From assembly GCA_022564295.1 (NCBI GenBank), contig JADFLR010000029.1, positions 1-37,643 of the forward strand: a stretch of DNA of 37,643 bases. Direction: 5' to 3'. This document shows positions 1 through 8,621 of this stretch, piece by piece. The notes below the pieces were generated by a model. The model ran no database searches. It was not told where the DNA came from and saw nothing but the letters and a program-made list of their open reading frames with translations. The position numbers and the translations under genes are program-made. The stretch comes from Bacteroidota bacterium. Its GTDB lineage: Bacteria > Bacteroidota > Ignavibacteria > Ignavibacteriales > Ignavibacteriaceae. Positions within the stretch are counted from its first letter, which is position 1; the number at the start of each line of letters is the position of its first letter.

Positions 1-409
1 GTTTCAATTAAAGCATAGGTTTAACTCGTAATAAAAAACAAGCATCTCTTAAGTAATAATTTTAATCATATCACTTGCCGTTCACTTTAGTGAACAGAAT
101 AAAGATGCAGCAAGGAAGTTTTTTGGCTTCTCCGAAGGAGTCCTTTTGACAGCCACATAAAAGGAAATGCGGCTAAAGCCGTATATAGCTTTAGGATTAT
201 AATAACCGTCAGTTAAAACTGACGGAAGTGATATGTTGTTATAAATAATAAAGTTTTTTCATTTATTCTTATCAATAAATATAAAAACTAGATGTTACTT
301 TTTCGAACTACAAGATATTTATTTTATTGTAATGTGAATGGCTGGCTGATTAGATTGGATTGAAGGTGAAATTAATTTTGAGAAAATTTTTTAAAAGAGC
401 ACTGAATTG

Positions 410-450
410 CCACGCCACCTGCCTGCCGGAAGGCAGGTTCATGGCGTGGG
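410..450. repeat. Compound REP-like palindrome (nested)
   Basis: The outer arms ccacgcca (410-417) and tggcgtgg (442-449) enclose an inner hairpin, acctgcct (417-424) with aggcaggt (431-438). It is preceded by gaattg, the same lead-in as the palindromes at 718-737 and 1617-1656. It looks like one palindromic element inserted in the loop of another. Confidence 0.75.
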
Positions 451-560
451 AAAGAAAAGATGAGAAAAATTATGGGGTTTCAACCCCAACTGTTTTTATT
501 TTCTCATTAAGTCTTTCAAGTTAGGGCTAAAGCCCGGATGGTTTTCATTTGATTTTTATC

Positions 561-640
561 TCCGCCTTACTCGTCTCGCTCCCCATCTTGTCCGTGTCAG
601 GATTCGACGAGGTCGGACGGACGCTCGCCGGAGCGAAAAG
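561..640. repeat. GC-rich structured island
   Basis: This is a markedly GC-rich stretch in an AT-rich intergenic region. It has nested arms: tcgctcc (576-582) pairs with ggagcga (630-636), and gtccgt (590-595) with acggac (617-622). The matching position in the second repeat unit (1505-1579) carries a different hairpin, so this segment is an insertion or a replacement. I see no coding potential. Confidence 0.5.
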
Positions 641-717
641 GGCAGTGCTATTCATAAACATATTAACAATTTATCTTTTTTGAGAGAGGAAATTCTATTT
701 ATTAAAGCTATGAATTG

Positions 718-737
718 CCACGCCTTTTAAGGCGTGG
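718..737. repeat. REP-like perfect palindrome
   Basis: Arms ccacgcctt (718-726) and aaggcgtgg (729-737) are separated by TT and preceded by gaattg. It belongs to the same family as 410-450, 1335-1354, 1399-1418 and 1617-1656. Confidence 0.8.
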
Positions 738-787
738 ATTAGAGAAAACTAAAACGAAGATGGGCTTCAGCCCAAACTTTCATTACA

Positions 788-1222
788 TCACTTGCGAACT
801 ATCTCAAATCCATATTTCTCAATAAACTCATCATACTCTTCCTGAAAAGTCTTCTTCCTGTGATGCTCCTCCTGGTTTTTGATATAATCTCTTACTTTAT
901 TAACCTGTGAATGACCTATTGATACAGCAATATATTCATCCTGCCATTCGAATTTATTAGGTATAAGATTATTTTTATTTATCCAATGAGATGACTCACC
1001 TTTTATTAGTTGAGTAATTTTCGAAATAGATTGCTCTGAATTTAGGGAAATTAATAAATGAATATGATCATTGACACAATTCATAAAATCAATATAAATA
1101 TTCTTTTTGATTGAGTTTTCTTTAATGTGTTTCAGTAATGATGGTTTTAGATTTTTAGAAATAAGTTTATCTCTGTTTTTGGTTGAAAAGATAAGATGAA
1201 TCCAAATTTTGATGTATGGCAT
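788..1222 (-). CDS. REP-associated tyrosine transposase (RAYT, IS200-like Y1 family)
   Basis: This 144-residue single-domain protein has the layout of a Y1 HUH endonuclease: a beta-strand start (MPYIKIWIHLIFSTKNRD), the metal-binding HUH motif as DHIHLLI near residue 53, and a C-terminal helix with Tyr (VRDYIKNQEEHH) that should be the nucleophile. It would cut and rejoin single-stranded DNA at palindromes. No TnpB lies next to it and I see no terminal inverted repeats, which favours a domesticated RAYT over a complete IS200/IS605 element. Arrays of short palindromes surround it on both sides, the usual setting for these genes. There is no strong ribosome site upstream of the ATG at 1220-1222. 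Confidence 0.88.
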   Translation of the reverse strand: MPYIKIWIHLIFSTKNRDKLISKNLKPSLLKHIKENSIKKNIYIDFMNCVNDHIHLLISLNSEQSISKITQLIKGESSHWINKNNLIPNKFEWQDEYIAVSIGHSQVNKVRDYIKNQEEHHRKKTFQEEYDEFIEKYGFEIVRK

Positions 1223-1334
1223 TTTTATATTTTAATATAATTTTAAGAATAAATTTATAGTGATAATATAGAAAAAGTTTTTAATTGAATGTTCAAGTTT
1301 TGGCTAAAGCCAATTCTTGTTTTATTATTCAATC

Positions 1335-1354
1335 CCACGACCTAAAGGTCGTGG
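1335..1354. repeat. REP-like palindrome, inverted orientation
   Basis: Arms ccacgacct (1335-1343) and aggtcgtgg (1346-1354) are followed by caattc, the reverse complement of the gaattg lead-in of its sister elements. It sits on the start side of the RAYT gene. Confidence 0.75.
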
Positions 1355-1398
1355 CAATTCAATTAAGTTTCGGAAGTTTTATTGGGAAATATAAATAG

Positions 1399-1418
1399 CC
1401 ACGCCATTCACGGCGTGG
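1399..1418. repeat. REP-like palindrome
   Basis: Arms ccacgcc (1399-1405) and ggcgtgg (1412-1418). It opens the second copy of the repeat unit and corresponds to 410-450 in the first copy. Confidence 0.7.
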
Positions 1419-1528
1419 GAGATAAAAGATAAGAAAAATTATGGGGTTTCAACCCCAACGGTTTTTATTTTCTCACTAACTCTTTCAAGTTTGGGCTAAA
1501 GCCCATTTGAATTTTTGGGGTTATTAGT

Positions 1529-1548
1529 CACCGCCCTGAGGGGCGGTG
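1529..1548. repeat. REP-like palindrome, inverted orientation
   Basis: Arms caccgccc (1529-1536) and gggcggtg (1541-1548) are followed by caattc. It lies in unit B where unit A carries the GC-rich island at 561-640. Confidence 0.7.
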
Positions 1549-1616
1549 CAATTCAAATAATTTAGCTAATATTTTTTTGTGAGAGAGAAAATTTTATTTA
1601 TTAAGACTATGAATTG

Positions 1617-1656
1617 CCACGCCTTCTGCTTACGGCAGATTGGTTTAAGGCGTAGG
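1617..1656. repeat. REP-like compound palindrome
   Basis: Outer arms ccacgcctt (1617-1625) and aaggcgtagg (1647-1656) are imperfect. They enclose ctgc (1626-1629) with gcag (1635-1638). It carries the gaattg lead-in and closes repeat unit B. Confidence 0.65.
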
Positions 1657-1847
1657 ATAAAAGAAAGTGAAGAAATGCCAGGGCTTCTCCGAAAGGAGTT
1701 CTTTGGATAACAGTTTTTATATTTAAGCGGTCAACTTGTGTAACTTAGATGAAATCGAAATGGTATATAATTCTTTAGTGGTTAATCAATAAAGTGCAGC
1801 AAACAATTAGTTTAAATTGTCATTTCTTATTAAAACATGTTTTGTAG

Positions 1848-1874
1848 AAAAATAAACAATCATTTATCTGATTG
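1848..1874 (-). terminator. Probable intrinsic terminator of the glycan operon
   Basis: Read on the minus strand, caatca (1869-1874) pairs with tgattg (1857-1862) around a loop that contains the stop codon of the ATPase gene. It is followed by TTTATTTTT (1848-1856). The stem is short and AT-rich, so termination may be partial, but its position fits the operon's end. Confidence 0.5.
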
Positions 1875-2964
1875 CTTTTCCATCGTCTAAAGAAAAAAAG
1901 TGAAGTTTATCCAAATTAAAATAAATATCTACTTCTATACCCGGTTGAGGTTTCTCAATTGCGGGGACTCTGGCAATAAATTTAGAATCACTTAATTTGA
2001 AATAAAGTATAGTTTCATTTCCCATCGGTTCAGCAACTTCTAATTTTACACGATGTTTTTTAAGGTTGAGGCTATCATCGGATTTGTGGTAAATATTTTC
2101 CGGGCGAATACCAAGAACAACCGGTTTATCAATATAGTTTTTTATTCCATTATAGCTGTTTGAGTCTAAATCTACACTGAATGATTTATCATCATTAACA
2201 AATTTAAGATTGCCTATTTCAATTATCTTCCCATTAATAAAATTCATCGGAGGACTTCCGATAAATCCAGCCACGAATAAGTTTACAGGATAATTATAAA
2301 TATTCATAGGAGTATCTATCTGATGAAGATCTCCGTCTTTCATAACCGCAATTCTATCTCCCATCGTCATAGCTTCTGTCTGATCGTGAGTAACATATAT
2401 TATTGTAGCCTCTAATCGATTATGTAATTTGGAAATTTCAGTTCTCATCTGAACTCTTAATTTTGCATCTAAGTTGCTAAGCGGCTCATCAAATAAAAAT
2501 ACTTTTGGATGTCTGACAATTGCTCTTCCAACTGCAACTCTCTGTCTTTGTCCTCCGGATAACGCTTTTGGTTTTCGTTTGAGATACGGTTCAAGATCAA
2601 GTATTTTTGCTGCTTCTGTAACTCTTTTCTTTATTTCTTCTTTTGGATATTTCCGTATCTTTAACCCGAACGCCATATTATCATATACAGTCATATGCGG
2701 ATATAAGGCGTAGTTTTGAAAAACCATCGCAATATCTCTTCTCTTAGGTGAAACGTCATTAACTAACTTCCCATCAATAAATATTTCGCCGGATGATATT
2801 TCTTCTAATCCCGCAACCATTCTTAATGTTGTTGATTTCCCGCACCCTGAAGGACCAACTAAAACTACAAATTCTTTATTCTGTACATCAAGATTTATGT
2901 TGTTTACAACCTTATTTTTGCCATCAAAAGATTTGGATACATTTACTAATTTCACTTCAGCCAT
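1864..2964 (-). CDS. ABC sugar importer ATPase (MalK/MsmK/UgpC type)
   Basis: This 366-residue cytoplasmic ATPase should power import of oligosaccharides through the permease pair at 12353-14046. Walker A is GPSGCGKST at residues 37-45. The Q-loop segment [12 protein letters not shown], the ABC signature LSGGQ near residue 137, Walker B VFLFDEP near 157 and the switch histidine in VTHD all look intact. The last 130 or so residues form the TOBE/OB regulatory domain usual in the MalK group, and total length is normal. It is the last gene of the operon, about 9 kb from its permeases, and starts 37 nt after the preceding gene. ATPases of this type often serve several importers, so it may not be dedicated to this one. 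Confidence 0.93.
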   Translation of the reverse strand: MAEVKLVNVSKSFDGKNKVVNNINLDVQNKEFVVLVGPSGCGKSTTLRMVAGLEEISSGEIFIDGKLVNDVSPKRRDIAMVFQNYALYPHMTVYDNMAFGLKIRKYPKEEIKKRVTEAAKILDLEPYLKRKPKALSGGQRQRVAVGRAIVRHPKVFLFDEPLSNLDAKLRVQMRTEISKLHNRLEATIIYVTHDQTEAMTMGDRIAVMKDGDLHQIDTPMNIYNYPVNLFVAGFIGSPPMNFINGKIIEIGNLKFVNDDKSFSVDLDSNSYNGIKNYIDKPVVLGIRPENIYHKSDDSLNLKKHRVKLEVAEPMGNETILYFKLSDSKFIARVPAIEKPQPGIEVDIYFNLDKLHFFSLDDGKAIR

Positions 2965-3001
2965 TTTTAATACCCGGTTATTTTAATATTGTGATAAAAT
3001 A

Positions 3002-6000
3002 TTATTTTAAAAGCACTAACTTTTTTGTATGATTATAGTTCTTCGTTTTTAATGTGTAAAAATAAATACCGCTGGGAACCTGACGTCCATTATCATCTTT
3101 ACCATCCCAGTGGTAAGTGTAATGCCCTGCTAATTTATATTCATTTACCAGAGAACGAATTCTATTTCCAAGAATGTCATATACTTCTAAAATAACTGGG
3201 GCAGCATCCTTAACCTGGTAATGTATGATTGTGCTGGAGTTAAATGGATTTGGGTAATTTTGGAATAATTCATTCTGATCAGGGATTAGATTATTCCATT
3301 GTTCATCAACTGTTGTGGTAATATCGTATAAATTTCTTATCTCCTGAAAGGATAAAGCATAATTATAAATACGAATATCATCCAGTACACCCTTAAAATT
3401 GTATTGATTATTTCCCGGAAGTACCTGACCAATCATAAAATCAATATTCGTTTGTAATATTGATCCGGAAAATGTTGATAATGCATCTAACTTACCATTA
3501 ATGTAAATTTCATAATCAGATGCGTCATATACAGTTGTAACATTGTAAAGACCATTAAGAGTTAACCCGGTTTCAGAATCCAAATCTTTTATTCCTGAAG
3601 AAGTTTTTACAGTCCATCTTATACGTTTATCTGTAATGGAAATTTTCCATCTATTTTCCCAATTACCATGAGAAAGCGGGTAAGCTTCGCGCTCAAAAAA
3701 ATCACCAACCTTTATCCAGAAATTTACAGTTATTGAATTCTCAAAATTTAAGCTTTCAGAGTTTGGAACTTTGATATAGTCATTAATTCCATCGAATTGA
3801 TAAGCGCTATTTTGATTACCAAAACGATCTGCAACTAATGCAGCACCGTTAACAGTTCCATGATTTTCAAATCCACTTTCGTCATTAGCATTACCGCTAA
3901 ATGGATAATAAGCTACAAGATCACCAGATTGATTAATAGTTGAATCACGTACAGAAACTAAAATACTATCCTTATCCATACCCCCAAATACGTCTTGAAC
4001 TACACAATTCAAATAGTAATTACCCTCTTCAATCGGCGAAGTCCATATAACCTGCGAACCGCTGCCACTGAAAGAACCCTGTACAGATGACCAGGTATAA
4101 TTTATCTCATCACCATCTGGATCAAAAGCATCACAACTTAATTGAGACTGTGTTCCAATATGAATTTTCCTTGGGTCAGCAGTTATATTATTAATGATTG
4201 GATCGTTATTTATATATTCCACGACTTCAATATAGATAGTGTCACTAACCTGATTCCCATATTCGTCCTCAACTCCGCAGATGATAGCGTAACTCCCTTC
4301 TAAGTTTGGTGCGTTCCAGATGACATTTGCACCACTTCCATTTATTGTTCCGGAAGATGTGAACCAGGAATAAAAAAGGGAATCATCATCTCTATCTTCA
4401 GCAGTACAATAAATATTGGAATCATCTTCTAAGAGAATAATTATTTGATCTGCAGCCAGACTTTTTATACGAGGAGGATAGTTAGGAACAAATTGTCCCG
4501 ATCGATAATCAACCACAACTTCATCGATCAACATTTTGTCCAGATCATAAGTTATAGTACCACCCGAAGGTGTAATAACTGCTACAACCGCCTCATCCGA
4601 TGGAATTATGATTGTAGTTGTCCCGGTAACTCCAATCTTTAAAAAAGTATTGCTAATTGCATCGTAGATATCCGATAAACCGTTTCCGACATAAAGATCT
4701 ACCATCTTATTTTCGTTGAATGGATTGAAATAAAGAAAAGTTGGATAAGAAGCATCGTGAAAATAATCAGTTTTTAAAAGATCTAGTTGAAGAATTTTTT
4801 GAACTGTTGTTGTATCAATAATTCCACCTAAAATACCAACATGAGATGACCCGTACAATGCAAGATTGGTCATTCCCCAGCCTCCGCTTATTGCATCACC
4901 GGTTGCATAGGGGCTTTGCCCATTCTGAGTTTCACGAAGCGCCTCATGAGCAATATAAGAATTCGGATCGTATTGATGTGCCCATTCTTCACTATCTTGA
5001 TTTTGATCTGGTAAATAATTCGTATATAATAATCGAGCAGCATTTGATGCATTTAAAACCCATTTGCCTATTGCTCTTGCAAATCTATCATCGTATCTAA
5101 CTAATGGAACGAGCGCTCCTACTTGTTCAAATGTATTCATTAAAAATGCATAATCGTTTGAGCCATTAACCTCTCCAATTAATCCGTGTACATCATAATT
5201 ACCCCAATGACCAATGATCGCCCCCCAGCTACGCAATGGACCAACATCAAAACACCAGTTTATTAATTTTTCAACATTATATGTTGTTCCGATTTCTGCA
5301 TTCATTCGTGCTGCAAGATAGACACCGTAAGCCAATTGAAGTTCATATGAGGGATTAGAATTTAATTCATTAAGAAATTCCATTGCCCATTCTGCACCAA
5401 TCCTGTATTTATCATTGCCCGTTTCCATGTAAGCATTGTATAAAATCCATGCAAGGGCACCAGCTGCTTCCGGTTCCGGTACTCCGGATGAATATGGAGT
5501 CATCGTTATTAAATTAAATGCGCGATAATTCATATATGGTTTTTGCCAGGGAGTTGAACTTCCTCCCATCACCTCAATTGCTTCCAGCCACCGATCAGCA
5601 ACCTTTGTAAACTGATATTCAAAATCACCAGTATTTGGATACATATCATAAAGCTGATAGAAAAAAATATTAGGCATTGTATCATACCACCAGTCATCCC
5701 AGCTACTTCCTGTCGGATGATTTAAATATACATCAGCACCATTTTGTTTATTAAAATATTCTTCGCACATCAATACCCAATTGTTTCCGCTTTGGTTAGA
5801 TTTATCCATCCCAACCAGGCTTGCACTAATAACTGCAGGAAGAACGTTAATTGCTTCAGCCGAAAAAGGAGAATTAGTTCCAACCACGGTGTGCAATCCA
5901 AAACTAATATGAGAATAGTTTACCGTATTCGTTCTCCACCAAATTAAAGGTAAATATTGACCTGTTTGGTTAAAATCAAATACAAGTGAATCATAACCCT

Positions 6001-6157
6001 CTACAACCTCTTCCCAATTTCTCATTTCATAGGGTTCAGGAATATTTGGCATTTGTTTAATTCTATTAATATTAATTTGCTGAGAAAGAGCTGAATTATT
6101 CGAAAAACAAATCATTAGAATTGTAAGAACTATTATAGATTTTATCCTGTTAATCAT
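3002..6157 (-). CDS. Secreted helical-barrel glycan-active protein with two PKD/Ig-like domains, LamG and T9SS sorting domain
   Basis: This 1051-residue protein begins with a signal peptide (residues 1-25, ending ALSQQ). Residues about 30-485 are rich in Trp, Asp and Glu and read like an (alpha/alpha) helical barrel, for example WRTN, WDDWWYDTMPNIFF, PEPEAAGALAWILYNAY and WGMTNLALYG. No glycoside hydrolase family is obvious to me. Two PKD/Ig-like repeats follow (about 560-650 and 651-740; each has a DPDGDEINYTW-type core). A LamG/concanavalin-like domain spans about 746-942 and the sorting domain starts near 965 (LFQNYPNPFN, ending TKKLVLLK). It is probably attached to or released from the cell surface, where it would bind and cut or debranch the polysaccharide. 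It sits 16 nt after the beta-mannosidase gene. Confidence 0.8.
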   Translation of the reverse strand: MINRIKSIIVLTILMICFSNNSALSQQININRIKQMPNIPEPYEMRNWEEVVEGYDSLVFDFNQTGQYLPLIWWRTNTVNYSHISFGLHTVVGTNSPFSAEAINVLPAVISASLVGMDKSNQSGNNWVLMCEEYFNKQNGADVYLNHPTGSSWDDWWYDTMPNIFFYQLYDMYPNTGDFEYQFTKVADRWLEAIEVMGGSSTPWQKPYMNYRAFNLITMTPYSSGVPEPEAAGALAWILYNAYMETGNDKYRIGAEWAMEFLNELNSNPSYELQLAYGVYLAARMNAEIGTTYNVEKLINWCFDVGPLRSWGAIIGHWGNYDVHGLIGEVNGSNDYAFLMNTFEQVGALVPLVRYDDRFARAIGKWVLNASNAARLLYTNYLPDQNQDSEEWAHQYDPNSYIAHEALRETQNGQSPYATGDAISGGWGMTNLALYGSSHVGILGGIIDTTTVQKILQLDLLKTDYFHDASYPTFLYFNPFNENKMVDLYVGNGLSDIYDAISNTFLKIGVTGTTTIIIPSDEAVVAVITPSGGTITYDLDKMLIDEVVVDYRSGQFVPNYPPRIKSLAADQIIILLEDDSNIYCTAEDRDDDSLFYSWFTSSGTINGSGANVIWNAPNLEGSYAIICGVEDEYGNQVSDTIYIEVVEYINNDPIINNITADPRKIHIGTQSQLSCDAFDPDGDEINYTWSSVQGSFSGSGSQVIWTSPIEEGNYYLNCVVQDVFGGMDKDSILVSVRDSTINQSGDLVAYYPFSGNANDESGFENHGTVNGAALVADRFGNQNSAYQFDGINDYIKVPNSESLNFENSITVNFWIKVGDFFEREAYPLSHGNWENRWKISITDKRIRWTVKTSSGIKDLDSETGLTLNGLYNVTTVYDASDYEIYINGKLDALSTFSGSILQTNIDFMIGQVLPGNNQYNFKGVLDDIRIYNYALSFQEIRNLYDITTTVDEQWNNLIPDQNELFQNYPNPFNSSTIIHYQVKDAAPVILEVYDILGNRIRSLVNEYKLAGHYTYHWDGKDDNGRQVPSGIYFYTLKTKNYNHTKKLVLLK

Positions 6158-6173
6158 TCATCAGATATAAATT

Positions 6174-8621
6174 TTATGAAGACAAATATTTATTTAATGA
6201 ATATACTTTTATATTATCAGGTTCAAATTGAGCATTGCAATTTTGAATTATTTTGATCTTTTTAGTCTCACCAGGTAATAAAATAAACCCTCTCGCATCA
6301 AATTTTATATGTGGATGAGATAGATCAACAAAGAATGTTGGAGTATTTGATTTAATTGATACATATGTATCAGATTCTTCAGTAAATTCAATCTCTAACT
6401 TCGCTTCCGGTAAATTAACATTCTTCCATTCTTGCTCTAAATAGAAATTTCTGTGGAGAAGCTTGTCATTTTCATTATAAACTGAAGCGATCAAAATGTT
6501 GTCTCCGCTATTTCTTAACTCTTGTATTGGTACTTTGTAAATAATATTATTTCTACAATTTTGAATGGAAAACTGTTTATCATATTCTTTTATAACTTTT
6601 CCAGATTGCTGTTCAATTATATGAAGTTTTAAGAGACCACATATTGTTTTCGTTTTACTATGATTATTAAAATTTATATTAATGGTAGAATTTTCTTTAA
6701 TTATAGTAATTATTTGATCTGAGTAAACATCCTTAACAAAAAAATATGATAGCTTGGGTGCTAAATCTGAATCAATAATAGACCAGCTTATGGCAGGCCA
6801 ACAATCATTTAATTGCCAAATGATTGTTCCATTCGTTCGGGGCCAGTTAGCTCTCCAATGCTCAATACAACTTTTTAATGCTAAACCCTGATTAAGCTGA
6901 GCTAAATAAATAAAATCATTCCATTCACAAGTCATTGGAAGATGATCGGATAAAAATTGAAAAATTCTTTTCTGTCCTTCAATCTGTTTATTGTGAAATT
7001 CGAACATGGGGTTATCGCAACTGCGATTATCTTTAGACAATACCGCTGTCCAGGTTGATTTATTAGCCGGGGCTTGAAATCCAAATTCTGAAACAAACAG
7101 ACTATTATCTTTTATAACTTCTGTGTAATCAATCCAGTTGCTCCATATATTCCACTGATGTGTATTTCCACTGCTTTGATCATTTGGGTCTTCATTCAAT
7201 CCAAATGGTGATGATGGCCAGTACGGTCGCATCGGATCAGCTTCCTTTAGTAAATTGGGTATAAGATTGTGATAGATTTTGTGCCCGGGTAATTTAGTAA
7301 TATCCTTATCTCTATTTTGATACCACAACCATTCACATTCATTGTTACCACACCACAAGGCAAGTGAGGGATGATGTTGCAATCTTTCTACATTCTGTAT
7401 AATCTCTATTTTTACATTTTCTATAAACTCTTCATGTTCAGGATATGAGCCACAGGCAAACATAAAATCCTGCCAAATCATTAAACCAAGTTCATCGCAA
7501 AGTTCATACAAAATATCTCGTTCATAAACTCCTCCACCCCATATTCTTATCATATTACAATTTGCTTTTTTTGCTAAAAAGAAAAACTTTCTATATCTCT
7601 CATCAGATACTCTTGGTAGAAATGAATCCGTGGGGATCCAGTTGACTCCTTTTATGAATATCTCTTTTTTATTTACTAACATCTTGAATGTGTTTTCTCC
7701 ATTTTCCTCGAGAATTAATTCAATTGTTCTAATGCCAACTTTTCTTTTATCTAAATCAATTATCTTTTTATTTTTATTTTTCAGTATTACTGATAATATA
7801 TAAAGTGGTTGATCGCCCTGACAAGAAGGCCACCATAGTGCCGGATTATCTATTTCCACCCTTACTTTGTTTGTGTTAAAAACATCTTTAACAGTTATCT
7901 CTTCAATTAGTTGTCTTTTAAGCGAGAGGCTGATTTCTAAAATACAATCAGAATTTACAATGCCTTCTAAATCTACATCTACTTCAACTACTGCTTTATT
8001 TTCTGAAATTGATAGAGTACTGAACTTCAGATTTTTTATTGATGCCTTATCTTTTTGTAACAGATATATTGGTTTGTAAATTCCCATTGTGGGAAAAGAT
8101 GGTCCCCAATCCCAGCCGAAAGAATACTGTGCTTTCCGGATGTAAACTCTTTCGGTGTTTACTTCAACGTATAGTTTACCATGTTTTTCTTCCAGTGACT
8201 TGGCATACTTTATCGGTGAAGTGAACTTTATTTCGAGCTCATTATTCTTATCTTTTATTTTTGAAGTGATATCTAATTCATATCTTCTAAACATATTATT
8301 GAAATTGCCTATTTGTTCTTTATTCAACCATACTTCGGCAATAGTATCCAACCCTTCAAATACAATTATAACCGGTGAATCACTTTTGAATTCATCCGGT
8401 AAATCAAAGGACGTTTTATAAATCCAATCACAATTACTAATCCATTGTAATTTAAGCTCGTTATCTTCGAAAAATGGGTCTTCAATTAATCCTAATTCAA
8501 GTAAATCAGTATGAACTGTACCCGGGACAGAACAACTCATCCACTTTGTAAATTTTCCCAATTCTCTTGATACATCAGAAACTTTAAATTTCCAATTTTT
8601 ATTTAAAACAATCTTTTTCAC
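6174..8621 (-). CDS. GH2 beta-mannosidase
   Basis: This 815-residue enzyme should release mannose from the non-reducing end of beta-mannosides. It has the full GH2 layout: an N-terminal jelly-roll sugar-binding domain (WKF..PGTVHTDLL..WIYKTSF), an immunoglobulin-like linker, and a TIM barrel with the acid/base Glu428 in WCGNNECEW and the nucleophile Glu512 in FVSEFGFQA. A mannosidase-type segment, NWPRTNGTIIWQLNDCWP, follows. No signal peptide is visible, so it is expected to act inside the cell on imported oligosaccharides. Its ATG overlaps the TGA of the upstream GH130 gene (ATGA, 8618-8621), which implies translational coupling and roughly equal expression. The subfamily matches eukaryotic MANBA-like and bacterial beta-mannosidases better than LacZ. 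Confidence 0.92.
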   Translation of the reverse strand: MKKIVLNKNWKFKVSDVSRELGKFTKWMSCSVPGTVHTDLLELGLIEDPFFEDNELKLQWISNCDWIYKTSFDLPDEFKSDSPVIIVFEGLDTIAEVWLNKEQIGNFNNMFRRYELDITSKIKDKNNELEIKFTSPIKYAKSLEEKHGKLYVEVNTERVYIRKAQYSFGWDWGPSFPTMGIYKPIYLLQKDKASIKNLKFSTLSISENKAVVEVDVDLEGIVNSDCILEISLSLKRQLIEEITVKDVFNTNKVRVEIDNPALWWPSCQGDQPLYILSVILKNKNKKIIDLDKRKVGIRTIELILEENGENTFKMLVNKKEIFIKGVNWIPTDSFLPRVSDERYRKFFFLAKKANCNMIRIWGGGVYERDILYELCDELGLMIWQDFMFACGSYPEHEEFIENVKIEIIQNVERLQHHPSLALWCGNNECEWLWYQNRDKDITKLPGHKIYHNLIPNLLKEADPMRPYWPSSPFGLNEDPNDQSSGNTHQWNIWSNWIDYTEVIKDNSLFVSEFGFQAPANKSTWTAVLSKDNRSCDNPMFEFHNKQIEGQKRIFQFLSDHLPMTCEWNDFIYLAQLNQGLALKSCIEHWRANWPRTNGTIIWQLNDCWPAISWSIIDSDLAPKLSYFFVKDVYSDQIITIIKENSTININFNNHSKTKTICGLLKLHIIEQQSGKVIKEYDKQFSIQNCRNNIIYKVPIQELRNSGDNILIASVYNENDKLLHRNFYLEQEWKNVNLPEAKLEIEFTEESDTYVSIKSNTPTFFVDLSHPHIKFDARGFILLPGETKKIKIIQNCNAQFEPDNIKVYSLNKYLSS

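Larger units (their letters stand above)
80..774. repeat. Left palindrome array beside the RAYT gene
   Basis: This stretch has no gene and holds a chain of short inverted repeats. By eye they are at 80-95, 170-181, 206-225 (9-bp arms, AA loop), 410-450, 474-487 (ggggtt/aacccc), 524-535 (gggct/agccc), 718-737 and 761-774. Several share the context gaattgccacgcc or the core ggctaaagcc. Dense, similar palindromes on both sides of a RAYT are what REP/BIME elements look like. They may also act as RNA hairpins or weak terminators. Confidence 0.8.
1300..1706. repeat. Right palindrome array beside the RAYT gene
   Basis: Inverted repeats occur at 1300-1313 (ttggct/agccaa), 1335-1354, 1399-1418, 1443-1456 (ggggtt/aacccc), 1492-1505 (tgggct/agccca), 1529-1548 and 1617-1656. 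Near 1682-1706 the ggcttctccgaa..ggagt motif seen at 125-145 recurs. The palindromes at 1335 and 1529 carry gaattg on the opposite strand from those at 410, 718 and 1617, so both orientations are present, as in BIMEs. Confidence 0.8.

Noticed and set aside
788..1222. Complete IS200/IS605 element
   Set aside because: No TnpB gene and no defined ends; surrounding palindromes fit a RAYT better.
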